Assembly: GCA_017448375.1 (NCBI GenBank) | Contig: JAFSLR010000011.1 | Location: forward strand, 1-6,199 | Direction: 5' to 3' | DNA length: 6,199 nt | Source: Synergistaceae bacterium | GTDB lineage: Bacteria > Synergistota > Synergistia > Synergistales > Aminobacteriaceae | Part shown: in pieces, positions 1-5,621 of the stretch | Layout: the number at the start of each line of letters is the position of its first letter | How positions within the stretch are numbered: position 1 is the stretch's first letter | Program-made: the position numbers and the translations under genes | The notes under the pieces: generated by a model | The model's database searches: none | Told to the model about the DNA's origin: nothing | Seen by the model: only the letters and a program-made list of their open reading frames with translations

Positions 1-1
1 C

Positions 2-214
2 ACTGAGACCCTTAACCCCGAAGAAGCTCAGCTGATTTTGCCCGGCGTTAATGAGTTCCGCGTTGAAGTCCCGAAAAATTCACGCGAAGACGATAACCAG
101 AAAGAATATAGCGGTCAGCTCCCATCTGGCTTATACATCTGCATTGGTCGGGGGATTCAGCACGATGACGGCGACTCTAAAAGGAGGATTGAGAGTGTTA
201 TATCATTGCCGTAA
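2..214 (+). CDS. gspJ: C-terminal end of a GspJ-like minor pseudopilin (5' end outside window)
   Basis: An open frame runs from the window edge (codons start at position 2) to a TAA at 212-214 and gives the last 70 residues of a protein whose start lies upstream. It contains a segment ILPGVNEFRVEV followed about 25 residues later by LPSGLYICIG and a final IESVISLP. This resembles the GspJ C-terminus: a 'LL.GV..fr.rf' strand, then 'LP.aveltl', then a last strand ending in LP. GspJ is a minor pseudopilin at the tip of the T2SS pseudopilus, in complex with GspI and GspK. Position directly before gspK fits the usual J-K order. The end overlaps gspK by 20 nt in another frame. No prepilin leader is visible because the 5' end is missing, so another minor pseudopilin is possible. 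Confidence 0.8.
   Translation, partial: TETLNPEEAQLILPGVNEFRVEVPKNSREDDNQKEYSGQLPSGLYICIGRGIQHDDGDSKRRIESVISLP
181..187 (+). promoter_or_regulatory. Ribosome binding site of gspK (decides the start)
   Basis: AAGGAGG is a near-perfect Shine-Dalgarno sequence, 7 nt before the GTG at 195. It lies inside the 3' end of the gspJ-like gene. It argues against the upstream in-frame ATG at 51, which has no such site and would add 48 residues read out of frame from gspJ. Confidence 0.85.
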
Positions 215-1109
215 ACGGGGCTTCGTCCTCGTTAGCGTTTTAATGTTGGGCGTACTTTTGATTTCTTGCGCCACTGTTTTTTCATGGTTCGTAAGAATGC
301 AGGTTCGCGGAGTTTTCCGTGAGATTGACGGGTTATCACGTAGGACTATGGCTAATGTCTTGACGAACTCCATAATGATGCTTATTACGGAGATCACGAA
401 GAACACTAATTACGACAGCCCGAATCAAAGCTGGTACAAGCCCTATATACTGAACATTCCAGACATGGGGATTTGGGCAATCCATATAACACCGTTGGAC
501 GACAAAATCCCGTTGAGAAATCTTTTTCTCCCTGACGGTAACACTATACGCCGTGAATTTTCTGATGTCTGGCACGAAATGTGGAATAACCTCAATCACC
601 GTGAATTAGAGCTTTTGACACTCGACTTCATGGACAAAAACGCCCGTCCCCGTGTCGGAAGCCGTGAGGAGAAATCTTACGTCAACCGAACTCTATACGA
701 TATATCGGAGTTATTGATGTTGAGCAAGGATATAAACACCGATATAATATACGGTTCAGGGGGCGAACTTGGTTTGTCGGATTACTGTACTGTTTACAGC
801 GACGGCAAAATCAACCTCAATGTAGCACCTGTTCACGTCATGGAATTATTGCCCGGACTCGATGTAGGGGGTACGGCTCAAAGCATAGAGGAATACAGGC
901 AGGATAATGCTATCGAAAATATGCGGGACTTGCAGAAAATTCCAGGTATAAGCGCGAGAACTACGACACGTTTAACCAACATAGTAGCATTCAAGAGCCG
1001 TTACTTTAACATAAAACTCGAATACATGACCGATAATGAACAGACAGGCTCATACACAATAATATTTGACAGGACATCACAAAAGATAGTGAGGTGGGAC
1101 GAAATATGA
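195..1109 (+). CDS. gspK: GspK, type II secretion minor pseudopilin (tip subunit)
   Basis: This 304-residue protein uses a GTG start. The frame is open back to ATG 51, but the strong Shine-Dalgarno at 181-187 and the prepilin leader support 195. From 195 the protein begins MLYHCRKRG, a basic leader with predicted prepilin peptidase cleavage after Gly9, then a hydrophobic helix at about residues 10-32. Position +5 after cleavage is Ser rather than Glu, as is usual for GspK among pseudopilins. Family signatures are DDKIPLRNLF (about 102-111), YDISELLML (about 168-176), YCTVYSDGKINLNVAP (about 197-212) and a late IPGISARTTTRL segment. Length is typical (about 300-330). GspK caps the pseudopilus tip with GspI and GspJ in the periplasm. 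It ends in an ATGA overlap with gspL, suggesting translational coupling. Confidence 0.93.
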   Translation: MLYHCRKRGFVLVSVLMLGVLLISCATVFSWFVRMQVRGVFREIDGLSRRTMANVLTNSIMMLITEITKNTNYDSPNQSWYKPYILNIPDMGIWAIHITPLDDKIPLRNLFLPDGNTIRREFSDVWHEMWNNLNHRELELLTLDFMDKNARPRVGSREEKSYVNRTLYDISELLMLSKDINTDIIYGSGGELGLSDYCTVYSDGKINLNVAPVHVMELLPGLDVGGTAQSIEEYRQDNAIENMRDLQKIPGISARTTTRLTNIVAFKSRYFNIKLEYMTDNEQTGSYTIIFDRTSQKIVRWDEI

Positions 1110-2350
1110 ACATAAAGGAAATTTTCTCGGTGAAGTCCGTAACTCATCATAGGGATTACGGTAACGCTGAGTTCATGCGCGTAATCGAGGAAGAAATTAC
1201 ACAGCGTAATGAAATGGGAGTTGAAGAGAAATTCAAACAACGAACATTAAAACTCGTAAAGTCGGGTAACGAAAAGAATATCATCACCTTATCACCCATG
1301 AAATCATTATCGCTTGAGGATTTCGAGTACCCTTTCCAGAATACAGCTAAGATACGCGATGCACTGCGCCTTCAGGTAATGCCATATTCAGCAGCCGGAG
1401 ATGTTGAGATATTCCCCGTAATGCTGAAGAAATCCGGCCGAAATTCAAGCGGGATTGTATGGTACGTTTCCCCCGATGAGTTAGACATTTCCTCAAAGAA
1501 TGCGGGTAAAATCTGGCCTTCACCATTGCCGTTCGTTTCGGGCCTTAAGGATTACGGCGGTAACGGTGCGACAATATGGGTTGACGAGGAGAATATATGC
1601 GCTCTCTTGTGGCAGTCATATCACCCTATAATGTACCGATGGAGGAAGTTCACGCCGGACGGTGAAGCACAGATTACGGCATGGCTTGACCGTTACTGTG
1701 AGGTTCGCGGGCTTGTACGCGGGGGAGATTTCGTCGTGAAAGCGTCAGGGGGTTACGAGGCGGACGAAGATTTCTCCGACATCGTAAGCGAGAGCGTGAA
1801 TCTCTGTTCGTGGATTGCGGACGTAAATTTGTCGCGGAAAGTCCTTGAGGGTGCGCGCGATTTGGAGCGTACTGTAAGGATTTCGGCAAAAATCGCGTTA
1901 TGGCTTGTTGTTTCGGGGGCTATATTCCTTGCTTCCGAGTTCATCGACTATCATCAAACGCATAGTCAGGTACTCTCATTCCGTGAACGAAGCGAGAAAT
2001 TTTACCGTGAAACCTTTGACCCCGAACGTACAGGACGTATATCTAACCCCGTAACTTTAGCGCGCGACAAGATAGCCTCACTCACGGGAAAAGGCGAGGA
2101 AGGACACCCCTTAGATGATGTTCTTGCTGATTTGGGGGATATTTTCGGCGATTTCGTGGGAAGCAACATGACGATAGATATTATCAGGTATAATTCTGAC
2201 GGTATAGACTTCACCGGAACAGCTCCAGACATGACAACGGTATTAAATTTCCGGCGTTCTTGGGAGGACAAAGCGAATTTGGTACAGGTTGATAACACGC
2301 AATTTGTTTCGGGAATAGGGTATAGGTTTGACATTCGCATAAGGTGGTAG
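1106..2350 (+). CDS. gspL: GspL, inner-membrane platform protein
   Basis: The 414-residue protein starts at ATG 1106 in an ATGA overlap with the gspK stop. An in-frame GTG at 1094 exists but lies within the GAGGTG purine tract (1091-1096) that best serves as the Shine-Dalgarno for ATG 1106. The large N-terminal part (about 1-255) would be the cytoplasmic actin-like domain that recruits the GspE ATPase. It is divergent but contains FEYPFQNTAKIRDALRLQV, a pattern typical of this domain. A single hydrophobic segment at about residues 259-280 (IALWLVVSGAIFLA core) is the membrane span. A C-terminal ferredoxin-like periplasmic domain follows (about 330-414; MTIDIIRYNSDGIDFTG, then a final YRFDIRIRW). 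Architecture, length and the gspK-L-M order all fit GspL. Sequence similarity to well-studied GspL proteins is low, so context carries part of the call. Confidence 0.88.
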   Translation: MNIKEIFSVKSVTHHRDYGNAEFMRVIEEEITQRNEMGVEEKFKQRTLKLVKSGNEKNIITLSPMKSLSLEDFEYPFQNTAKIRDALRLQVMPYSAAGDVEIFPVMLKKSGRNSSGIVWYVSPDELDISSKNAGKIWPSPLPFVSGLKDYGGNGATIWVDEENICALLWQSYHPIMYRWRKFTPDGEAQITAWLDRYCEVRGLVRGGDFVVKASGGYEADEDFSDIVSESVNLCSWIADVNLSRKVLEGARDLERTVRISAKIALWLVVSGAIFLASEFIDYHQTHSQVLSFRERSEKFYRETFDPERTGRISNPVTLARDKIASLTGKGEEGHPLDDVLADLGDIFGDFVGSNMTIDIIRYNSDGIDFTGTAPDMTTVLNFRRSWEDKANLVQVDNTQFVSGIGYRFDIRIRW

Positions 2351-2354
2351 AGAA

Positions 2355-2861
2355 ATGGCACTAACTTTTGACGGAATAATATCCAGTGCGCGGACTGTCC
2401 TGCGCGGTGAGACTGCGGGATCAGCGAAACTTGTCGCATCAATCTTAATGTTACTGATAATACTTCTGGGGATATGGACTGTAAACGCCTGGAACGTTCA
2501 GGAACATACTAACCTTAATTCACAGCAAGGAAGATTTCACACATTGCTTCTTCTTGCTGACGAATACAAGTCATTGAATCCTTCGTCATCTTCACAGCCT
2601 CAAGGTAATGTTGATGTTGCTGCTGTATTTGCGCAGGTCTCGGAGAACATGTCATTAGGAAGCCGAGTGAACCGAATAACGCCGGACGGTAATAATCAGT
2701 CGGTCGAGATTAACAGGCTTTACGCAGAGGAGTTAGCAGACTTGCAGAAACAATTAGCGTCAAGGGGAGTTCGGTTTATAGCTGCTGAAATAAGAGCATT
2801 GCCGGCGGGGAAGGACAGACTTTTCACAATATCGGCTATAATAGGGCCGTTTAACTCATAA
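2355..2861 (+). CDS. gspM: GspM, inner-membrane platform protein
   Basis: A 168-residue protein begins 4 nt after gspL, with AAGGTGG (2341-2347) as ribosome binding site 7 nt before the ATG. It has a short cytoplasmic N-terminus, one membrane helix at about residues 25-45 (LVASILMLLIILLGIW) and a periplasmic region of about 120 residues. The latter has the GspM pattern: a VNRITPDG strand, a helix ELADLQKQLASRGVRF, then a strand RLFTISAIIG, consistent with a ferredoxin-like fold. GspM partners GspL in the T2SS assembly platform. Length matches the family (about 150-190). The Ser/Gln-rich stretch SSSSQPQGN (about 77-85) looks like a flexible linker between the stalk and the folded domain. It is called from architecture plus position between gspL and gspN. 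Confidence 0.88.
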   Translation: MALTFDGIISSARTVLRGETAGSAKLVASILMLLIILLGIWTVNAWNVQEHTNLNSQQGRFHTLLLLADEYKSLNPSSSSQPQGNVDVAAVFAQVSENMSLGSRVNRITPDGNNQSVEINRLYAEELADLQKQLASRGVRFIAAEIRALPAGKDRLFTISAIIGPFNS

Positions 2862-2865
2862 GACG

Positions 2866-3441
2866 ATGAAACGTACATTACTTACTGTAACTAAGATAAT
2901 ATTTTTCACAGCAGCATTTTTCTTCGCACTGTATATATTTCTTCCGTGGCGTGAAGCCGGAAAATTTGCGATCTCAACAGCTCAAACTCAGCTCCAGAAG
3001 CGCGGAATGCGTTTGAATTACTCTGATGTATCGGGTGAAGAGGACGGATTTACGGTGCATAATCTCACAGTTTCGGGAATGTCAGACATATCACTATCAT
3101 CAATCACAATAAAGCCTCAGATATTGACGAGTATATTAACGTTGTCGCCAGTATGCCGGATAACCTTCAAGGGAGCGAGCGTGAGATTAGGATTTTCGAT
3201 GGGATTTGGGGACGGAGGATTTTTGCTTACGGCCGGAAATGAGATAGTGCTTGAGGATTTGCACACGAACGGGGATTTCTCGCTTGACGGCTACATCACT
3301 ATAGACACCTCGAACATGAAGATAGGCCGTGCCGAAGCGAAGCTGAAAGTGCCCGAAGAGTTTTCGCAGAACATGAACATGATACGGAACTTTCTGCCTA
3401 TAGTGCAGGAAGGCGGAACGTGGTATATCAGGAGGAAGTGA
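2866..3441 (+). CDS. gspN: GspN-like type II secretion protein
   Basis: A 191-residue protein has an N-terminal membrane anchor (about residues 8-27, IIFFTAAFFFALYIFLPW) and a periplasmic domain. The anchor followed by PW, the helix AISTAQTQLQKRGMRLNY, the strand-turn repeats (VHNLTVSGMSDISLSSITIKP) and the C-terminal FLPIVQEGGTWYIRR match the GspN pattern, an AsmA-like beta-rich protein. It is shorter than the enterobacterial GspN (about 250). GspN is an accessory component of uncertain role, present only in some T2SS. Only 4 nt separate it from gspM and no clear Shine-Dalgarno precedes its ATG, so its translation probably depends on ribosomes finishing gspM. It is placed after gspM as in classical operons. 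Confidence 0.82.
   Translation: MKRTLLTVTKIIFFTAAFFFALYIFLPWREAGKFAISTAQTQLQKRGMRLNYSDVSGEEDGFTVHNLTVSGMSDISLSSITIKPQILTSILTLSPVCRITFKGASVRLGFSMGFGDGGFLLTAGNEIVLEDLHTNGDFSLDGYITIDTSNMKIGRAEAKLKVPEEFSQNMNMIRNFLPIVQEGGTWYIRRK
3430..3436 (+). promoter_or_regulatory. Ribosome binding site of gspC
   Basis: AGGAGGA lies in the last codons of gspN. It is too close to the GTG at 3438 and lies downstream of the in-frame GTG at 3420, so it serves ATG 3447 (about 10 nt spacing) or, less likely, ATG 3453. Confidence 0.7.
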
Positions 3442-3446
3442 ACGTA

Positions 3447-4412
3447 ATGTCAATGCGCGGAATAATATCGAGAATGAGACCGCACAAATCATCAGATGAT
3501 GAAAGCGGAGGGAAGCTATACGGATTATTTTTGCTGATACTGCCTATAATCATGGGATTTTCATTAGGGAGATTAGCAGATTTGGGATTGGGATATGTTC
3601 TTGATGAATTTTCGGGGAATAACGGTGAAAGCAATTCAGCAGTAACGGGAACGCATAGAGAATCAAATTCATCAAATGAGCGGCGCGGATTAGAGAGTTT
3701 TCTTGCGTCGAACCCCTTCAAAGTAACCCCTCAAAAGACCGACACTCCGCCCCCCGAACCCGTTAAACCCCAAGCCGAACCCCCTAAAGAACCCGACACA
3801 ACGTTAGATGAGATAATCTTGCGGGGAACTTTGCCGGGTATAGGAGCGTGGATAGAGGTAAAGAATGAGCTTAAACTTCTTCTTGTCGGGAAGAATATCG
3901 ACCAGTACAAACTGATAGCAGTAAGTTATAGTGATGTTATGTTCCGTAAGGGTGAAGAATCCCCCGTCAAGAAATACATAACTTACGGCCCAACGGAAGC
4001 AGTGAAGAAGGCCGAAGCACCTAAACAGCCCGCGCCTACACCTTCAAAGCCCGCCCCAACTCCCCCTAAGCAGGGAAATATAGTGGCAGCAGTCCCGGGA
4101 GCGCAGGAAGGTCAAATCCCCGGTGAACTCGTAAGCAATCTCGTACAGAATCCCTTTGATGAACTCAAGCGTATACGTATACGGCCTAATGAATCTGCCG
4201 GAGGTCTTGAAGTCCAGTGGATACAGAATGACAGCCTCTTAAAGCGTTTAGGGGTACAGCGCGGTGATGTAATACGCTCGGTGAACGGTATACCTTTCAC
4301 GAACATGGGAGATATAGCTAACTCGATAAGCTCATTGATGACGAGTGAGAGATTTGACGTTGAAGTAACGCGCGGTGGACAGAATACTGCTTTGCGTTAC
4401 GTGGTGAAATAA
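3447..4412 (+). CDS. gspC: GspC, T2SS inner-membrane connector with HR and PDZ domains
   Basis: A 321-residue protein uses ATG 3447, chosen by the Shine-Dalgarno at 3430-3436. An earlier in-frame GTG at 3420 would precede that site. The layout is classical GspC. A cytoplasmic N-terminus is followed by a membrane helix (about residues 24-45) and a Ser/Asn-rich stretch. Next come ASNPFK and a proline-rich linker (about 96-118), then the homology region (about 119-182: ILRGTLPGIGAWIEV, LLLVGKNIDQYKLIAVS). A second Pro/Ala/Lys linker (about 191-209) leads to a C-terminal PDZ domain (about 235-321) with RLGVQRGDVIRSVNG. The HR domain of GspC binds the N0 domain of secretin GspD; the PDZ domain is implicated in substrate recognition. 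The PDZ core is nearly duplicated in the next gene. The gene follows gspN by 5 nt rather than leading the operon next to gspD. Confidence 0.93.
   Translation: MSMRGIISRMRPHKSSDDESGGKLYGLFLLILPIIMGFSLGRLADLGLGYVLDEFSGNNGESNSAVTGTHRESNSSNERRGLESFLASNPFKVTPQKTDTPPPEPVKPQAEPPKEPDTTLDEIILRGTLPGIGAWIEVKNELKLLLVGKNIDQYKLIAVSYSDVMFRKGEESPVKKYITYGPTEAVKKAEAPKQPAPTPSKPAPTPPKQGNIVAAVPGAQEGQIPGELVSNLVQNPFDELKRIRIRPNESAGGLEVQWIQNDSLLKRLGVQRGDVIRSVNGIPFTNMGDIANSISSLMTSERFDVEVTRGGQNTALRYVVK
4200..4409 (+). repeat. PDZ-coding repeat, copy 1 (in gspC)
   Basis: This segment encodes 70 PDZ residues and aligns without gaps to 4968-5177, offset exactly 768 bp. Within 4206-4290 I count 71 of 85 identical bases. 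At protein level the first 30 residues (GGLEVQWIQN...SVNG) match at 26 positions, but the following 40 match at only 10. It is the parent-side copy of a diverged direct repeat. Confidence 0.88.
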
Positions 4413-4417
4413 GGAGG
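4411..4417 (+). promoter_or_regulatory. Ribosome binding site of the N0-PDZ gene
   Basis: AAGGAGG begins within the gspC stop codon (TAA 4410-4412). It is 4 nt from ATG 4422 and 7 nt from the adjacent ATG 4425. The second ATG has the better spacing, so the protein may lack its first Met. A strong site here indicates that the chimeric gene is actively translated. Confidence 0.8.
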
Positions 4418-4421
4418 CTAC

Positions 4422-5231
4422 ATGATGAGAAAGATAGCATTAACGCTGCTGGTAATTTCGGCATTAAGCATGAGTTTGTACGCAACGGGAAGGCCAGTAC
4501 AGCCTATAGAGCGTGAACTTATCGAAGCCGGCCATGAGATGAGGCGATCTGGAATTGTACAGTTCAACTTTAAGGATATGGACGTTGAGAAATTTTTGCT
4601 TTTCATGTCGGAATTGTTGCAGGAAAACTTCATCATTCAACCCGGCCTCAATCAGAAAGTAACAATAATCTCATCTCACCCAGTAACGATTGAGGAAGCC
4701 CGGCGAATGATGATAACAGCACTTGATGTCGTGGGAATAACGGTGCAGAAAACAGATGAGAGTCTTGTTGTCCGTGAGAAATCCTCTCCGAGCTGGGCTC
4801 AGCTTCCCGCCAACCCCGTACCGCAGTCGAGGAAACCCGCCAGATCTCCTGTAGCCTCAAAGGATATTGCTGTGTACGATGATGTTCCTTTGGAGGTAAT
4901 CGAGAGATTCATATCGAGGCCGCTTGAGGAATCTTTGAGGGTAAGGGCGCGTTATGACACTCGGAAGGGCGGACTTGAAGTACAGTGGATACAGAATCAA
5001 AGTCTCTTGAGGCGTTTGGGGGTAAGGCGCGGTGATGTCATAAAGTCTGTGAACGGTACGGAGTTTGCAACTCTCAATGATATAGATGTGATAATCCAGT
5101 CTATAATCAGCCGCAAAAGTTTTGACATAACGCTTCTTAGAGGTAAAGAAACAGTCAGCCTTAAACATTCAATCCGCCGTGCAAGCCCCGATATTGTCCC
5201 AGTCCCCGAACCCGTAAAGCCTGAAGCATGA
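4422..5231 (+). CDS. Chimeric exported protein: GspD-type N0 domain fused to GspC-type PDZ domain
   Basis: A 269-residue protein not matching any standard single T2SS subunit. It has a signal peptide (about residues 1-21, RKIALTLLVISALSMSLYA), an N0 secretin domain (about 33-119; MRRSGIVQFNFKDMDVEKF, FMSELLQENFII, VTIISSHPVTIEEA) and a linker (about 120-150). A PDZ domain follows (about 155-253; GGLEVQWIQN, RLGVRRGDVIKSVNG), then a Pro/Val tail ending PVPEPVKPEA. The N0 half is 47/87 identical (hand count) to the GspD start downstream, and homology seems to include the signal peptide. The PDZ half matches the GspC just upstream. It lacks the GspC membrane helix and HR domain, and the GspD N1-N3 and secretin domains. 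A soluble periplasmic protein is expected. It lies 9 nt after gspC and overlaps the next gene by ATGA. Domain calls are firm; function is unknown, with a GspC/GspD adaptor or a substrate-binding accessory as inference. Its full open frame and strong ribosome site argue against a pseudogene. Confidence 0.9.
   Translation: MMRKIALTLLVISALSMSLYATGRPVQPIERELIEAGHEMRRSGIVQFNFKDMDVEKFLLFMSELLQENFIIQPGLNQKVTIISSHPVTIEEARRMMITALDVVGITVQKTDESLVVREKSSPSWAQLPANPVPQSRKPARSPVASKDIAVYDDVPLEVIERFISRPLEESLRVRARYDTRKGGLEVQWIQNQSLLRRLGVRRGDVIKSVNGTEFATLNDIDVIIQSIISRKSFDITLLRGKETVSLKHSIRRASPDIVPVPEPVKPEA
4518..4778 (+). repeat. N0-coding repeat, copy 1 (in the chimeric gene)
   Basis: This 261-bp segment encodes 87 residues that align without gaps to the product of 5769-6029 in gspD, with 47 identical residues by hand count. 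Conserved blocks are MRRSG, VQFNFKDMD, ENFI, TIIS and HPVTI. The two copies are 1251 bp apart in direct orientation. Confidence 0.85.
4968..5177 (+). repeat. PDZ-coding repeat, copy 2 (in the chimeric gene)
   Basis: Direct-repeat partner of 4200-4409. The best matching block is 4974-5058, with 14 mismatches in 85 bases by hand count; they fall as six synonymous codons and four amino-acid changes, mostly conservative. Confidence 0.88.
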
Positions 5232-5560
5232 AACATAGAGGATTTACCCTAATGGAAGTGCTTGTTGCAACGGCTGTAGCTGGCCTCGTAATAACTGCCG
5301 GCTTCCGTCTCATTGCAATGTCATACCGTCTCTTAGGGGAAATACAGGGCGAACGCGATTTGATTTCGGCGGCTCAGGAAGTGTGGCTGCGTTTCAGGGT
5401 TGACGAGGACATGCCGTCAAGCGGGAACGATGACAAAAAGGGTTATTCATGGAGCACGGAAGATATGTCAGTGCCCGTAGATAGTTACGAGCTTAAATAC
5501 AGGAAAGTAACAATCAAAATCGGAGACGGACGGAGCACAGTAATATATGTGGCAAAATGA
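5228..5560 (+). CDS. gspI: Minor pseudopilin, GspI-like
   Basis: A 110-residue protein has a class III prepilin signal: MKHRG, cleavage after Gly5, then FTLMEVLVATAVAGLVITAGF, with Glu at +5 of the mature protein. After the hydrophobic helix come a helical segment (QGERDLISAAQEVWLRFRVDE) and a short beta part ending YRKVTIKIGDGRSTVIYVAK. Size and the final 'R.VTI.I..G...V.Y' strand resemble GspI better than GspG (no GspG-like C-terminal features visible) or GspJ (longer), but GspH or a generic pseudopilin cannot be excluded. It starts in an ATGA overlap with the chimeric gene and has no clear Shine-Dalgarno, so coupling is likely. GspI would nucleate the pseudopilus tip with GspJ and GspK. 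Its position between the chimera and gspD, away from gspJ-gspK, is unusual. Confidence 0.6.
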   Translation: MKHRGFTLMEVLVATAVAGLVITAGFRLIAMSYRLLGEIQGERDLISAAQEVWLRFRVDEDMPSSGNDDKKGYSWSTEDMSVPVDSYELKYRKVTIKIGDGRSTVIYVAK

Positions 5561-5621
5561 AATTCTGATAAAATACCCTCGTGAAATAACTTGCTTTTGA
5601 TGAACGGGAGATGTTCAAATA
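5561..5621 (+). other. 61-nt A/T-rich spacer before gspD
   Basis: This is the only gap in the window longer than 9 nt. I see no convincing hairpin terminator and no -35/-10 pair with proper spacing. A GGGAG (5606-5610) is the only purine-rich ribosome site candidate, 11 nt from the TTG start, which is long. The spacer may hold a leader affecting secretin translation, but nothing specific is visible. Confidence 0.5.

Noticed and set aside
51..194. N-terminal extension of gspK from ATG 51
   Set aside because: It overlaps the gspJ-like 3' end in another frame, has no ribosome site, and would place the prepilin leader 48 residues inside the protein.
1094..1105. GTG 1094 as gspL start
   Set aside because: The GTG lies inside the GAGGTG ribosome site for ATG 1106, and the ATGA coupling with gspK is the more usual arrangement.
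2002..2442. 146-residue open frame on the minus strand
   Set aside because: It lies opposite gspL and gspM, crosses their junction, has no recognisable domain, and looks like a shadow of + strand codons.
4111..4200. NPF repeated in GspC (ASNPFK and VQNPFDELK) as a second HR domain
   Set aside because: The second occurrence leads directly into the PDZ domain and is not followed by the HR strands seen after the first.
4422..5231. Reading the N0-PDZ gene as a pseudogene or truncated gspD
   Set aside because: It has a strong ribosome site, an intact signal peptide, two complete domains with no frameshift, and a coupled downstream gene. Differences to gspC in the PDZ core are largely synonymous or conservative.
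5541..5621. Possible promoter before gspD (TAATAT at 5541, GATAAA at 5567, TTGCTT at 5591)
   Set aside because: No pair of elements has acceptable spacing, and A/T-rich hexamers are expected by chance in this spacer.
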